The notes: generated by a model from the letters alone, not told the origin. DNA of 64,000 nt from Sipunculus nudus (GCA_026874595.1 CM049320.1:53719070-53783069), one strand, 5' to 3'. Shown: positions 48,401 to 62,115, counted from the first letter of the stretch. Made by a program: numbers and translations.

Positions 48401-50550
48401 TTCCTCTGTTACAATCTCACTTTCACACCGCTTCTCCATTCTCTTTTCTGGGTTTCGTCTCAAATGATATCTCTATATTTAGATGCCCAAAGGCCGGCGA
48501 CGGACGTAGTTGATAGAGGGTGGCCCTACCGAGCTGAAAGCAAACGATCGGTCGAGGAAAATCATTTTGTCAAAGAATAAGGCAGAAGCAACACCAAACA
48601 AATACAAAAAAAACAGGTAAACTGATATTCCTCTTCATGTCTGCAGTCATTCAAGTTTCCAATGTGCGTGAATATATCGAAAACGCCATTTATTTTTTAT
48701 AAGAAGCAAGTTTGTTAACTTTTTACATGTGTTGCATTTTTTCAGACATGTTCAGAGCTGTTCCTTGCCTACATACTTAGTTGGGTTTTTTTCGTTGGAA
48801 GTTTCATTAATGAATACTTTACCTTTCCAGTTTCGAACGACAGTTAATTCATATAGACTAATTTGTGTTTTTTAGAAAAATGTTTCATAAATAAGTCCGA
48901 CCTAGTCGCACATATTCGACCGACCTTAATTAAATGCAGTTATTGCGTCATCTACAGACAAACTCGGCTTGGGTCGAGACAAGGTTGTTACAGATAGCGG
49001 CCCTCAAACACGGAGGCGCCGAGCTGCAGCCTAACGCACTGTGCGTCATGATGGTGTACAGTCCGCTTCCAATGCCTTAGCATAGATAGTTTTTTTAAAA
49101 GAAACCTGATACATCCCAATCACTACGGTAAGATTTTTACAATTTTTATCTGGGAAATGAATAATATGAGGTTTTTGTTAATACATTTATATAACAAATA
49201 ATTGTACATAGTGTAAGGGTACGGCAGTGGATATCGCAAATTGGACAGAGACTCTGTAATTCGGGGCAGAAGCTTAAATTAATTGTCACCTTGTAAAGGA
49301 AACCTGAACACAATTATATTGAAATATCGCAAAACAATTACCAACTAAACAATCGATGGAATTTCTTAAGCCCCCCCCCCAAAAAAAAAAAATGAATCAG
49401 GGACGTTGACGCAATGTGTTCATTAATGCGTGCACCATCGAGGATTATAATAAAGTGCCAAGGCCGCGAGACATTACTATTACGTCAGTGTTCATGCGGC
49501 CTGCTTTTATGTCGTTGACGTAACCAAGACGGCAAGAAACTTGGGTCAGTACAGCTGCCTTCCCTGTCTGCAGGATATATCATCAAAGTATCATAGAAGT
49601 TCACAGATACATACCCATGCAAACATCTAGCCGTTTCAAGCAGCATACACTTTTCCAGTCCTTTTATTTGTATTCCTGCCTTTCTCAAGTTTGCTTCCTG
49701 TCACCAAAGTGAACAGTAATGCTTTTAAGTTGGAGGCAAAACTGGATACAGATGCAATAAGGAATAAATGGTAAGGGTCAAACAATGTGTGAAACTGGGA
49801 TTATTATTACTATGACAAGTAGCGTTGTTTTAAAGTTACAAGTCTTGATATATGATCTGGAGGATTTTTATATTCTTTACAAAAAAATTCATGTAAGTGT
49901 ATCAAAATTTTGACATCCATGAATATTTGTATATGTACTTGTATAACTGTGTATTATTTCATTTTACTCAAAAACGTGTACTGGACAATATATAGGAATA
50001 TATTCCTAGTCTGTGGATTTTGTTTGGAAATAAAGTCATTTAAAACCGCAACACGTAACCCTTTTTTGAAAGTCGTTTCTTTTTGCTTTTGTTTTTTGTG
50101 AAACTACTGTCCTACCTGATCAGTTTTTGCTCTATAAGACGGTATAATATGTAGCAATACTGGATCGATTTCAAGATACGTACATTTATGTACTATTACT
50201 TATTCTCTAGCGAAGCTGAACCATGGTTTAGGAGAATTAAGCGGCAAATGGTTCTTTTATGTAGGCGTGCGCATGATGTTAACATGAAAATATATGGCAA
50301 ATAACTTACTGATTAAAAAAAATTTCAACAATAAGCTGGAACATCCTATGATTCGTCTCGCAAGAAAGGATTTAGTAATTATCTATAGGTGGACATTCTC
50401 TGAGGAGTGCATAATATACTAAAATTCACTCATGAGTACATAATATACTAAAATTCTATATTCATTAGAAATGCAGAAAATGTAAGAAAAAAATGGCAGG
50501 TTTAAATACACAAGAAATAATATGTTGTCCTGAAGATTGTTATCTCTTAA
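48401..50550. other. Non-coding DNA, no supported gene
   Basis: A GC-richer patch near 48,960-49,070 and a C10/A12 junction tract near 49,371-49,392 stand out. A 67-codon frame at 49,688-49,485 (-) is unrecognised and has no clear splice context. Confidence 0.45.
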
Positions 50551-50915
50551 ACCCAGTAAACCTTTTTAGTTGCTTGGTTTCTGCGAGTAAAAATGATCTC
50601 TTCCACTCTTAATATTTTAATCGCAAAATATATAAAAAAGCTTAGTTATTTTGTGATAGGTAATAATCTTTGGAGAAATGGACGTGAATTTAAATTTATC
50701 ATTTTCTTAAGTCAAATACAGATTTATTGGAAAAACTCGTTGATAATGACATACTAGGACATTCATTGTGACGTTTGACAGGGCAGAAACTATTAGTACG
50801 AAGATGTGTAAAGTTAATATTTCCGCAAATGCCACTGTGACTTATAGTTATGCGCTATAGCGTTGAGTGTTAACCCATGCTCAGCTGAGCGTGACTATCA
50901 AACTGCTATTGGCGT
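50551..50915 (+). repeat. 365-bp direct repeat, copy 1
   Basis: It begins ACCCAGTAAACC and ends ATTGGCGT. It is closely similar over its whole length to 52,491-52,856. It has no TG...CA termini and no primer-binding site next to it, so an LTR is not supported. Confidence 0.93.
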
Positions 50916-51287
50916 CTAGAATATATTTATCACAACAATATATGTTTGTAACGGGAAGAGATTCAAAAAGAGCTATGTGCCTGACAAGGACTGCTGATAC
51001 CATAGAGAAACCCTCAAGCAGAGATGTATGCGTAACAATGTCTGCTGATTTCAGAGTATGAGCTAAAGCAGTGCTGTCTGTCTGATAGTACCTGGTGATA
51101 CCGAGTCGATTCCGATGAAGAGAGGTATAGTAGACGCCTGGTAGGATTACGATTATGCGATAGATGACATCAAAATCCAAACAGCATTAATAAGATAAAA
51201 CCGTTTCCCTTTTTTTCCGGTGATGATGCACCATTGGGTGACTTTGGGTAACTAATCTACCAGATGTAGTTCATATTTTCCTTTATT

Positions 51288-51352
<65 letters not shown>

Positions 51353-52490
51353 GTCTATAATTCAAATGATGGCACGCAACATAAATGAACGATTAGTGTG
51401 TAACTCAGTCCCAGATAATCGAACCTGTAAGCGTATAAACCGGATATATATGGAACAAACGATAAATCATCATTTTCTTTCACCATGTTTTATTACATAA
51501 ATATTTATTTTTGCAATGTTACATGTATTAATTCTACATTACTTACAATAATGTGTTACATCAATGATGAAAATTTGTTACATTATAGGTATAATAATGT
51601 TTGAAAGGTTATAAGAAAATCATAGTTATTACTCTTTGTTTCTTATCAACCAAGTCACTGGCAATATAGGATGAGTACAAAATGTTTTTAATGAATAAAG
51701 CAATTTTATCAATTAATAAAAGTAATATATAAAGTAAATAAGCAGGCGTCAAGGGGCTTAAAGCGTTACTCAAAGTTGCCAACTAGTTTATAAAATATGT
51801 AACAAACTACTACAGAAAAATGACAGAAAAATTGTTCTCATAATTGAATATACTGGTTGTTTAGCCTGGATGAATTAAGAAAAACAAAATTGTCATTTAT
51901 TTGTTTTACCTTTGAATAACAAATTAACCATAATTGAGTGATTTACGAGTAATTGTTCTGAAAGAAGTTTTCTTAATGTTAAATATAAACAAAAAAAGAA
52001 GGCCAGTTCATTCATATTGTAAATGGGTGCTTTCTTTAATCAATATAGTTTTATGGAAGCTCAAGATGATAGTTTCACTTCCGTGACCCATACAATAGGA
52101 AGCATGTGTTATAACTGTTTAGAAAAAAAGCCAGTCAACATATCTATTCAGCTCAGCCCAATAAAGTTGAACTATATCGATTGGTCTTTGTCTGTCCATC
52201 CGTTAAACCAATGCTGATAGGCCTCGACATTCGACTTTGTACCTGGGAGTTCATATATAATTTTCTTTTCTAAACATGTCACAATTTCTTAAATTCTGCA
52301 GGTTTTAAAAAAAAATGATTTGTGACAAGACGAATGCAAAACTGTTCAGATTGTTCAAGCTTGTTGCGAAAATATTATTCGGTATGAATAATCGCAAATG
52401 TTGACGACTTATGATTTTGCTGTATATAGTATGTATTATATTCAAAATAACTCGAACATGGTGCGGACACCTTGTGACCGATGTGTCAAT
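50916..52490. other. DNA between the two direct-repeat copies
   Basis: AT-rich, containing a (TA)n tract at 51,290-51,344 and no recognisable coding region. The ~1.6 kb size and lack of protein motifs argue against an autonomous retroelement. Confidence 0.5.
51290..51344. repeat. (TA)n microsatellite
   Basis: About 27 TA units. Confidence 0.97.
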
Positions 52491-52856
52491 ACCCAGTAAA
52501 CCTTTTTTAGTTGCTTGGTTTCTGCGAGTAAAAATGATCTCTTCCACTCTTAATATTTAAATCGCAAAATATATAAAAAAGCTTAGTTATTTTGTGATAG
52601 GTAATAATCTTTGGAGAAATGGACGTGAATTTAAATTTATCATTTTCTAAAGTCAAGTACAGATTGATTGTAAAAACTCGTTGATAATGACATACTAGGA
52701 CTGTCAGTGTGACGTCTTCCAGGGCAGAAACTATTAGTACGAAGATGTGTAAAGTTAATATTTCCGCAGATGCCACTGTGACCTATAGTTATGCGCTATA
52801 GCGTTGAGTGTTAACCCATGCTCAGCTGGGCGTGACTATCAAACGGCCATTGGCGT
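52491..52856 (+). repeat. 365-bp direct repeat, copy 2
   Basis: Same orientation as copy 1 and offset by 1,940 bp, with scattered substitutions and one-base indels, for example one more T after AAACC. The shared sequence stops sharply at both ends. Confidence 0.93.
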
Positions 52857-55379
52857 TTGTAATCAAACGTTAAGCATTGTCTGGAAGGCATCGGAATTCT
52901 ATTTAAACAAATAAACTTATATAAGCCTGTCCCGTTTCTGATACACGCAGGGGGCGTATGAAGAATGTGTTCTTAGCATGTTGCAATTGGATTTGATTGG
53001 CAGTTGTGATTTCGACTCAAATACATCAGGTTTATTCATTTTCATGAGGCAGACGCCTAGCCACAGACTTGGTAGAATGAAGATACCAAGTTTCTGGCCA
53101 AGGGTTAATCACAATGTATGCCGGCACAGAACGTAGTAGCCACTTAGTCCGTAGTTACAGCTCCGGATGGACACCTGAACTAAAATAGATTCCATCAAAT
53201 TAAACAATTGATAAATATTAACATTTGAATATTAACATGACGATGTATCGTATATATTTTTCTGATATTGATTTAATTCTGAATAGAACGTCAACACAAG
53301 CGACTATGAAATAGTATTTACAGACTCTTTAGGTGATATTATTTAAACATATTAACACTTGGTAACAAGTTAAGATTGTCTGTTCTTCCCATAAGAACTG
53401 TTAGACAATACAGTTGATGCGATGTAAAATCATTTTAAACAAAACGAAAAATGACAATACGATTAAAGTGGCTAAAATGATACAGCATTATATCATAATA
53501 TATCATTTGTACATGCCATGCAGCATAATATACAGTAGATGAGAATGATAATACCTTAGCATATAACAGAATATGAAATCAAATGTTTTATATGGCATAT
53601 AAATAAGAATTAAGCACAAAGGTTCAATCCATTAACGAGATCATTTTAGATAACCTGTTATATTTCACGGAGCGGAAGGTTCTTTATTTAGAGGGTAAAC
53701 TAGAATTAACATGGGTCATATTTTCTAATAAGCTGTAAAAGCTGCACAATGGTTCTGATCATGTTTATTTAAATCAATTCAAAAGCAATAGCGGGGCAGA
53801 CACTATTATATCTCCTCTTGAAGATGCAGGTTGAATAATAAAACAGGATTACCAACAAGGAGACTAAATAAGAGAATTAGACGTATGAATATATCACCAT
53901 GATAATACTGTAACAACAGCTGGCAAGTGGACTGTGCAGCTTTTACAAACTTAGGGATTAGAATATATAAACTGAAGTATTATCCACTTTTCAGTGAAAA
54001 GTGATCAGTGAGCAGAAATTGAGATAAAAATGAAATCAATAACAATACGCGAATGGAAGTTAATTAATAAGATAAATTTATACTGAAATACCAGGACAAA
54101 GCATTTATGTAGGTACAGGGATAGGTTCTGTGTACATAAGCATTTTGTAAACGGAATAATATATGAAAGATAATGTTAAAAAAGTGCATGTATAACATCT
54201 ATGGAAATATGTTATGAATAGACCGTTTCGTTTGTAGACCCAGTAATATTTACCTGTACCTACGAGATTTAAATGATGGGTAAGGGAATGTCCTGTGGAT
54301 AAAGCTTTAATGATGTTACAATGTATTAAGAGGAGCCGTAAAATCTCCAAAAGACCGTAAAAGACAGTTCTGGTTGGGGATGAATTTTCTAACATTTTAA
54401 TTGTACAAGTAGCTGTCTGGCATTTTGAAATTTCCCTGTACATTTCGTGGGTTAAACCAAGTATCTCAAAAGGACAACATATCAATGTGTTTCATGCGTC
54501 TTAAGAAGCTGTATAAAATTTATTTAGCTATGATATAATACCAATTTTTTTTCGAGCTCAAACCATGCCACTTTTTATTTATTGATTTAATTTCTACCCT
54601 GGAACATTCCTTTAAACTCTAAAACACAGTATATACCTTATTGAATCGAACCCTTGCTCTTTGTGAAAATGTCATGTCTGCCGCAATTAGGCAATGTTTC
54701 ATACTTTAAGTTATCATTATAGATGCATTTAACAGCACGAGATTCTCTATCAGTATTCCCGAAACATCAGTAGCTGGTAAAAATAATTATGGAACTAAAG
54801 GATCGCCCTGAAATATTGCCCTTTCAAAGCCCCAAATATCTTGTTGTGCAACCATTATTAAGCAACTTTTTTTAGATTTTATACAATAGCTTTACCCGCC
54901 CCTTCCTCTAATAAAATCACATACTAAATTGACGTAAATAGCTGAATAAAGATATTTAATCTATTAAATAAATTGATGATGCAAAATATGACGCAAAAAA
55001 TATTCCCCCTGAATTTTTCCATGATAGAATAACGAGTGACACAATTGATTTGATCCGATTTATCTGATATTTTCGACCTTTGATAAATTCCGTTTTTGTT
55101 TATTAAATATCATTCTATCAATATTGAAGGAAATACAATTTTTACTGAGGAATTTCAACACTTCTTTTGAATTTTGAGTTAACTCATCTGCTTGTTTTTC
55201 CAGTGCTCCATATCAATCTCTTAAGGATTTGAGTGATACAGGATAATCTCTCTATGGTGCCGCTTTCGTATAAGCTGAAGTGACATACCAAACAGAAGGC
55301 TTGTTATTAATCATACTTTCTAGTTCTGGGTGTCCTAGATTTTGCTCAGCTATCTTATAGGTTGTTTAGACATCAAGCG
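52857..55379. other. Non-coding DNA, no supported gene
   Basis: A 126-codon open frame at 54,485-54,105 (-) is the longest here. It has no recognised domain and is rich in Leu, Tyr and Cys as AT-rich random frames are. I do not call it a gene. Confidence 0.45.
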
Positions 55380-56260
55380 CTGTTTAACCTCTCATCGTAT
55401 CTTGTAGATTTGTTGTGTTTTACAGCAGTTGAGGTGACAGTGTGCTGACTGTCGCAGTAGCAAGTGGGACATCCGTCTAGACAGTAATGGCACATGTTTG
55501 TCGTAGCTCAGGTTCTGTTGGACCATCTGTTGTTCTTGTAACGGTCCGACTGATTGGCTTTTCGTTTGCGAGATGTTGATATTTTTTTTTAATTTGCATT
55601 GCTGCTCTGACTAAATTCTTAATTAAAGTCTTAGTGATGGTAAATGAAGTCCTCCTTGAGGTTAGAATCTAACAGGAGAAATCTTGATTCGAGTTTTTAG
55701 ACATTGACGGTTCAGTATCCATGCGCTATATTATCCACGTATCATCCAGGCTGTCTGAGGTCTGGGATTCGGAATTCCTTGGATGTTTGAAGGTTCAAAG
55801 AAGGTCTGTTCATGAAATGGCTGGTAAAAGTTGTTTCTGGAGAAGCCGGTAGGTGGCGCAATTGCGGTAAGCGCTTAGGTGGTCTCCCTAGCAATTTAAA
55901 TGTATTGGTCTGGTAGCTAGGCAATCATATATGAACCGATATGAATCAGAGCATCGGATTTCAACAAGATGTTGTTTTTACATTCGGGGGTAGCACGGCC
56001 TGATTCACTACAACAGGCAACAAAAATAATTTGAATTTCTTGTATTGCACGGCTTTTAATTAATCGAACGTCAAGACAATGCCTTCTTGTAACGCTTGGT
56101 TGCCGCTCGTCTGGTCCGTGAGTACGACCTTGATCCGGTGCAAAGGTTCTTCACTAACGACACTGTGGAGCCGAATGACGTGGGATGTACCGGAATATTG
56201 TTCTTGAATCATCTGTTGTAAACCATTTAACTGGTAAAATCTCATGTTTAACCAATTCAA
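55380..56260 (-). pseudogene. Possible decayed coding region of unknown type
   Basis: Three minus-strand pieces have protein-like composition: 56,260-56,060 (66 codons, including HVIRLHSVVSEEPLHRIKVV), 55,924-55,742 (60 codons, Pro- and Arg-rich) and a stretch around 55,560-55,440 reading SRTVTRTTDGPTEPELRQT. They are in order but separated by stops. They could be exons, or remnants of a mobile element next to the Tigger-like end. I do not recognise the family. Confidence 0.25.
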
Positions 56261-56699
56261 TGGCGTTTTTACTATTATGGTTAATGTAATGTAGTCGTTA
56301 TCTCACTGATGTCACGCAATCCTAAGGTTCTTTTCAACTGTAGGATACCCTTGAGCCTTGGGTGGTTTCCGTAAAACCCCATACCAATTTTCTAATTGCT
56401 CACTCTCTTATGATCCGTATAACAAAATCCAAGAAACAATTGAAAGTGCGTTCTCTCTCCTCAAAACAGGTCATTCGGAACATGTTTATTAAGCCTCGGG
56501 TAGTTTTCGGTTATTAGCTTAAACTCTGTAATTTTATGTTATATTCAGCCATGCAATCCAATTTTCAAATTGAATTCCGGATAAATCGTAACCAATCAAA
56601 ATTTCGTTAAATACTTGCCCTATTCAAATATTTTTTTCCGAATATCCGTGATTATCTTTATTAAGAGCTTCTAAAAATAATTAATTTGTTATTCAAACC

Positions 56700-56771
56700 A
56701 TCAGTTAAACAGTCGATCCTCTATTATGTGGGCCCCCTTGGGAGATGTGTCCAATTGCAGAGGTTTCACTG
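56700..56771. mobile_element. Right terminus of a Tigger/pogo-like element
   Basis: The segment ends GCAGAGGTTTCACTG followed by TA. In reverse complement it starts CAGTGAAACCTCTGCAATTG and continues GGACACATCTCCCAAGG, which closely resembles Tigger/pogo terminal repeats (CAGTGAAACCTCT, then GGACACCT-type). The TA after it fits their TA target site. The left terminus was not located, so the extent is unknown. Confidence 0.45.
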
Positions 56772-57258
56772 TAGTTTTTTTTCTGTGTTCACTCTGTTTA
56801 CTACCACTTTATTTAATGTGATAGATGCTCAATTCATCACAAATATTTTATAGTAATAAAAGTGAGGTCCAACTGAATAAGTAAGATAAACGAGTATTTT
56901 CTATACGTTTCAATTTTTTTCATCGTGCAAATATGGGTGTTTAAATGTTTTATAATGTTTCTATCCATATGTGAAATAAAAGGAAAATAGAGACACTGTC
57001 ATATTATAAAACTCTCTCTTTGTTGTGCGCCAAATTTCTTTTGAATAACTTTATTTATAAGAAATAACACATCATAAATATAGAAAACAATAGAAATAAA
57101 AAAAATTGGTCGTTTGTAACGCCTTCGGGCGATTAATAACTAGGATAAATAATAGCCATAGTGAATCCATGTGTGAGAGGCTATGACCTACGAAGGAGTG
57201 AATTTTTGTCAAAGATAAAACTGTCAACTGATCCCGAAACATAAGCGAGACCACTTCG

Positions 57259-57262
<4 letters not shown>

Positions 57263-57315
<53 letters not shown>
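57263..57315. repeat. (TA)n microsatellite
   Basis: About 26 TA units. Confidence 0.97.
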
Positions 57316-57317
<2 letters not shown>

Positions 57318-59952
57318 ATTAATCTATATAATAAAACAAACAAATATTACATTAATGAAATGAATTTTATTAATGGGATGTATTTTGATGTATTATATTG
57401 AATTATTCAATACAGTATTCGAAAACCAATCTAGCGATGCTTGATTTAAGCGTTCACAGCCAAGAAAAAATGTACATCTAGTCTAAAAACTCAGGGTCTT
57501 AAATACAACACCATTTGATATTTAACAAAATTTTGTTACAGTTAATTTTTCTCTCTCTCTCTTAAACCAAGTTTGATATATGTCCTCCCTGTCAATTTCA
57601 AGACGTAGTCTGCCTTTCAGAAACGTGGTAGAAACGGCGGACAAAAACGTAACCATTTTTCGCCTGGGACATGGCTCTATCGATTGTATTGTATGAGGCT
57701 CCTTAATATCTATCCTCATCATATTCTTTTATTGTTTTCGGAGGAACTCAATGTTTTGACGATTGTCATTGTTTTTACATTTATTGGTTGTAAATGTCCT
57801 GTAAAGCTTCGAAATAATGAAATGATTTTCCTTCAATGCATCAAGTTTACAATTCTACTTTGCCAGAATAAAAAATGGCGATATATCATACCACACTTGA
57901 ACGATTAACAAGCAAAAGAAAAAGAAAAAACAAATTGAGCTTCAAGATAGAAATTTAACTAAGCGCACATGTATGTTGAATTGCATACTAGATGGGCGTA
58001 TATAATATTAGATAACAGGCACAAAGTGGTCGGGAATGTGTTGGGAGTAGTTTTAACACCAGAGAGATGATTTCTGTAAGCTCTTTTCCAGTCGCCTTTC
58101 CCGGCGTATTTTCAAAGGCGACACTATGAAAAACAGTATCCGTATTGGCCCGAATGAGGAGCAATAAACGATTTCACCGGGAGTGATTTCTAATAAGCAG
58201 CATTTTGATAAAAAAAATGTAGTTTCATACATGCAAACATTATAACAACAGTAAAAAAAAATTTATACACAATATATAGTAAATTTTTCGGACTTCTAAA
58301 CTTCTTTCAATCAATAGGAAATAACAATTAACCCTATTTCGATTAAAGTGACTAGGTAATTTACATTACCCGTTGTTAAAGCGGATATGACGTATTAATG
58401 ACTAACACTTGGCTTTGCTAAATTGTCTTATATTGTTATGGCTTAAATTTAAAAATACTTGAATGAAGAAGCATGCAGTCGTTATCCACATTATGACCCA
58501 CATCACGGGTCGCTCGGTAAAAGATGCTATTTCATCAAGCTGCCCTGCCCGATGCCAAAATTATTCTGGTAAAAGTGTTTGCCGACCCTGCTCCTTCAGT
58601 TAAAGAGGGGAAGGTACAATTTCCCATTCTGTCCGACTTGGTAGTTGTCTCTCTTGAACTGACAATCCGACCCATTAAATGTCACATCCGAGGTCGCCTG
58701 TATGTAAAGGATCTATTAAACATAAAAGTATTAACATTATTTAAATAAATAAAGTATAATATAAAAAGGATAAATGATTAAAAAATATTAACATCACAAA
58801 AAGCATACAATTATATAATACCATAAAGGATAAACAAACAGTATTAAGTAATACAATTTACTGTATTTAGAAAATTTATAATGTAATAAAACAAGAAATA
58901 ACCCCATAACATATAATATCACATAGATCAACATTAATTGGTCAATAAAGTAAAAATAAAATTAAATACAGAATTAAAGAAATAATCAGAAATAATAATG
59001 ATAAAATAATATTAATATTAATAACTAAATGATAATAATGTAAATAATATAAACATCTGCAAATTGAAACCGTCAGAAATCCGAACGGTCACATACGGTG
59101 ATTGGCAAGTCATGCGTTGACACTTTAACTTTGCCGGAACCGATTGCCATTTTCACTCAAGACGAAAATCAAAGCTAAAAACAAATCGCTAAATATGTGC
59201 GTATAGCGCTTAGTAATTTTAACTTGTGTTTCACTTTTTGCCAGGTATGATATGGGTTACAGTTATAATTTAACATATGCCTTTCATAGTGATGTATCAA
59301 TATCAATATGTAGAACATGGCCAACATAAATGCAAAATAAATAATATATAATAATATAGATATCTAAAAGCCGTCATCTCTTACTCCTTACCTACACCGT
59401 AGTAGCCATGAAATCCAAACTGAAATAATGTGTAATAGGCTATAACCTGATAATGAGTACATGTTATCGTTACATATAATTATGAATTTATCTAAAAGAG
59501 CAGATATCCAGATGTGTCTATTGCGTATCGGGGTAGAGGTCATTTGCAGGCCACTAGTCGTCTCGGAAACATTCTCGGTGGGACATATCTGAACATGTCC
59601 ATCCAAGAATACATTTTCGCCCTTTATGTGTACCTCGCAAAAACAGGGTCTCACAAACACAACCCATATGTTGTAATACAAACACATTATTTTTTTCTCT
59701 TTGCTTGAAGCCCAGATTAAAGCATATTAGGACTGGTTAGTGTCAATTTTTCTTTCCCAAAAGTACTTTTATTCTGATATCCGGCAAGTTTAAGTATTGC
59801 TGTGCATAACATGCTCTTTGTTCGACGACGAGACAACGTTACTAGTTCAGCCTGGGGAGGTTCTACCAGCTCTGTGAGATATCCCCTCTTATCATTCATG
59901 GGGTTAATGGTTAAAATATTTAGAAACCTTAAATAAGATTACTGTAAAATTT
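57316..59952. other. Non-coding DNA, no supported gene
   Basis: AT-rich with a simple-sequence-like stretch of ATAATA composition near 58,740-59,060. The 74-codon frame at 58,524-58,748 (+) is unrecognised; a possible donor (TAT|GTAAAG) near its end is the only hint of an exon. Confidence 0.4.
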
Positions 59953-60030
59953 TCATTAAAACAGATTGGTGACTCAGTAGTAGAAGACGAAGTCAGAAAA
60001 TTTCGTCAAAAGGACCCAGGAGAAAACTGA
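59953..60030 (+). pseudogene. Coding scrap, inverted copy of 60,139-60,291
   Basis: It reads on the plus strand as Ser followed by LKQIGDSVVEDEVRKFRQKD, then a stop at 60,028. It is the diverged inverted duplicate of part of the small minus-strand frame 150 bp away. Confidence 0.4.
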
Positions 60031-60138
60031 TTCGGTGAGATAAAAAAGTTAAAGAGTTTTTGCCTTGGGCAGGGCTCGGGAAACTCTGAGTTCCATCAAA
60101 GATTGTCCAGCTCCTCACTTAAATCACTTACAGTATTA

Positions 60139-60291
60139 TCAGAATTGCTCACACGCCTTTTCAGTGTCAACCTTTTGACTATTTTTTCTGACTTCTTCTT
60201 CTACTGCAGAGTCACTTATCTGTTTTAATGAAGATTTGTCAGTTTTATAACCGTTACTAGACACTGTGTGAATATTTAAAAAGTCCTCCAT
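60139..60291 (-). pseudogene. 50-codon acidic frame, possibly a transposase tail
   Basis: An ATG at 60,291 opens 50 codons with TDKSSLKQISDSAVEEEVRK before TGA at 60,141-60,139. The (T/S)-D...I-x-D-x-(A/V)-V-x-E-x-V pattern in an acidic tail resembles the C-terminal tail of Tigger/jerky-type transposases, but this is weak. The presence of an inverted copy argues for a repeat-derived fragment. Confidence 0.35.
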
Positions 60292-60836
60292 AGTTACAAC
60301 ACCCCATAAGTTTTGGTGTCCATCTCAAAATAGACATTCCTCAGAGAATTCTTCCACTATATTCAATTTTTATTGCTTCGCGCTCGATGGTTGAGTATCC
60401 AGCAGATGGTTAACTCGAAACTTCTTCCTTTTCTTTTTGCCGCGTGTGCCACCAATATTCATTTAACAATTTCTACCCCTGGATGAGAGAGAGAGATATA
60501 GAGATAGACACAAAGACCCATTCCCTTTGGTCTCTTTGAACCGCGAGTCTTAGACTCTTCCCGATTGAATTCCCTGATAAGTACATACATACAAAAACAC
60601 GTAATCGACTAGAAATAAATAACTAAAATACTTCCTAGTGATCGTGTTTAATTGCTGAATATCCATTTCCTGAAGGCTACACCCAATATTAAGAACTGAC
60701 ATCCACAGCTCGAGTGACGATATGCCAGGTGTATTGACACCCCAACTTATATATATGTCTTGCTGTCTTGCAGGTTTCCGAGTGCAAGCGGGGCCTACGA
60801 CAAAGGCTGTAGTGGTTTCATTCCACAAACTCACTC

Positions 60837-60840
<4 letters not shown>

Positions 60841-60914
<74 letters not shown>
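60841..60914. repeat. (TA)n microsatellite
   Basis: TA repeats interrupted once by an AA step near 60,870. Confidence 0.96.
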
Positions 60915-60918
<4 letters not shown>

Positions 60919-61227
60919 TTTGCCTCTAACATTGTTGATATATATATAGTTAATGAACATATAAAGAAGAGAGAAATCAATGCAAACATTTTACACGTTC
61001 ATATAATTTGGATAACAATTACAGATTGTTGTTAATTTTTAGCTACCCCTGTAGCCTTCGACACAGCGAGTGACTATCCGTTAACAAAGCTGTGTGACCC
61101 TCTGCTAGGTCAACGGGGCTGGCTTGCCAACTATACCCACTAATCTGCCTGATGTCTCGTCTGAAGTGGCTGAGACCGGTCAGACTCGAGGGGAAAGGTA
61201 TGTGCTGACTGCCGGGTATTTAGAAAG

Positions 61228-61228
<1 letters not shown>

Positions 61229-61272
<44 letters not shown>
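61229..61272. repeat. (TA)n microsatellite
   Basis: About 22 TA units. Confidence 0.97.
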
Positions 61273-61274
<2 letters not shown>

Positions 61275-61456
61275 ACAATGTTTCAGGCAAACTGTGTAAT
61301 CAGGCATTAAGTGACAAAAAGTTCCGGCCAGTCATTACGTGTAATGCCTGGTTTTATGGCTCAGTCGTTACACGAAATGCCTTATTTCTTGTTAAACTAC
61401 ATGTTACTGCTGAATGACAACACAGCTTTTTGGAAGAAAATTAGTTTTCGATTTTT

Positions 61457-61459
<3 letters not shown>

Positions 61460-61528
<69 letters not shown>
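61460..61528. repeat. (TA)n microsatellite
   Basis: About 34 TA units, ending about 455 bp upstream of the secreted-protein gene. Confidence 0.97.
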
Positions 61529-61531
<3 letters not shown>

Positions 61532-61983
61532 AGGGAGAGTGAGTGAGTCAGAAACTTGAACATCTCAATGCACATGAATACACAGAAATAACATCACACT
61601 TGTTAGAAACCACCCGAATACTGATTACACGAGTAATATTATTTGATTATGAAGCTACAGTGAACAAGACCTTTATGTTAAGACCTTTTAATTAAGACCT
61701 TTATGTTATCTAAAATATAAGTCACGGTGAGTCACTTACTCATCCCAGTAACCGAGAAGCAGGTGTTGGAGCTCGACCCTAACGCTGGCGCCTGATGGGT
61801 TCCATGTCACCACCCAATATACGATACTATTTACGTATGTGTATTCTTTGGAAATCTGCCAAACGCTTTTCATCACTGCTCTAAAAAAGTCTGTGATAGG
61901 TACATATACGTTCTTTGATCGGAAGCTGTTGTTGTTGGCCTGCGCCTTTGAACAGAAACCAGCACTACCCAAGGTATTCAAGG

Positions 61984-62084
61984 ATGCGAAGATTTATATT
62001 TTTAGCCGCGTTCCTGATAGGGGTGACATGGATCGCAGGTAAGACGAATTGTATCCACTGTCCCCCTCTCTGTCTCTGTCTCAG

Positions 62085-62115
<31 letters not shown>

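Noticed and set aside
50551-52856. LTR retrotransposon
   Set aside because: The direct repeats lack TG...CA ends, a primer-binding site and a polypurine tract, and nothing between them resembles gag or pol.
54105-54485. 126-codon minus-strand frame
   Set aside because: No domain, no signal peptide, no splice signals; composition is as expected from AT-rich sequence.
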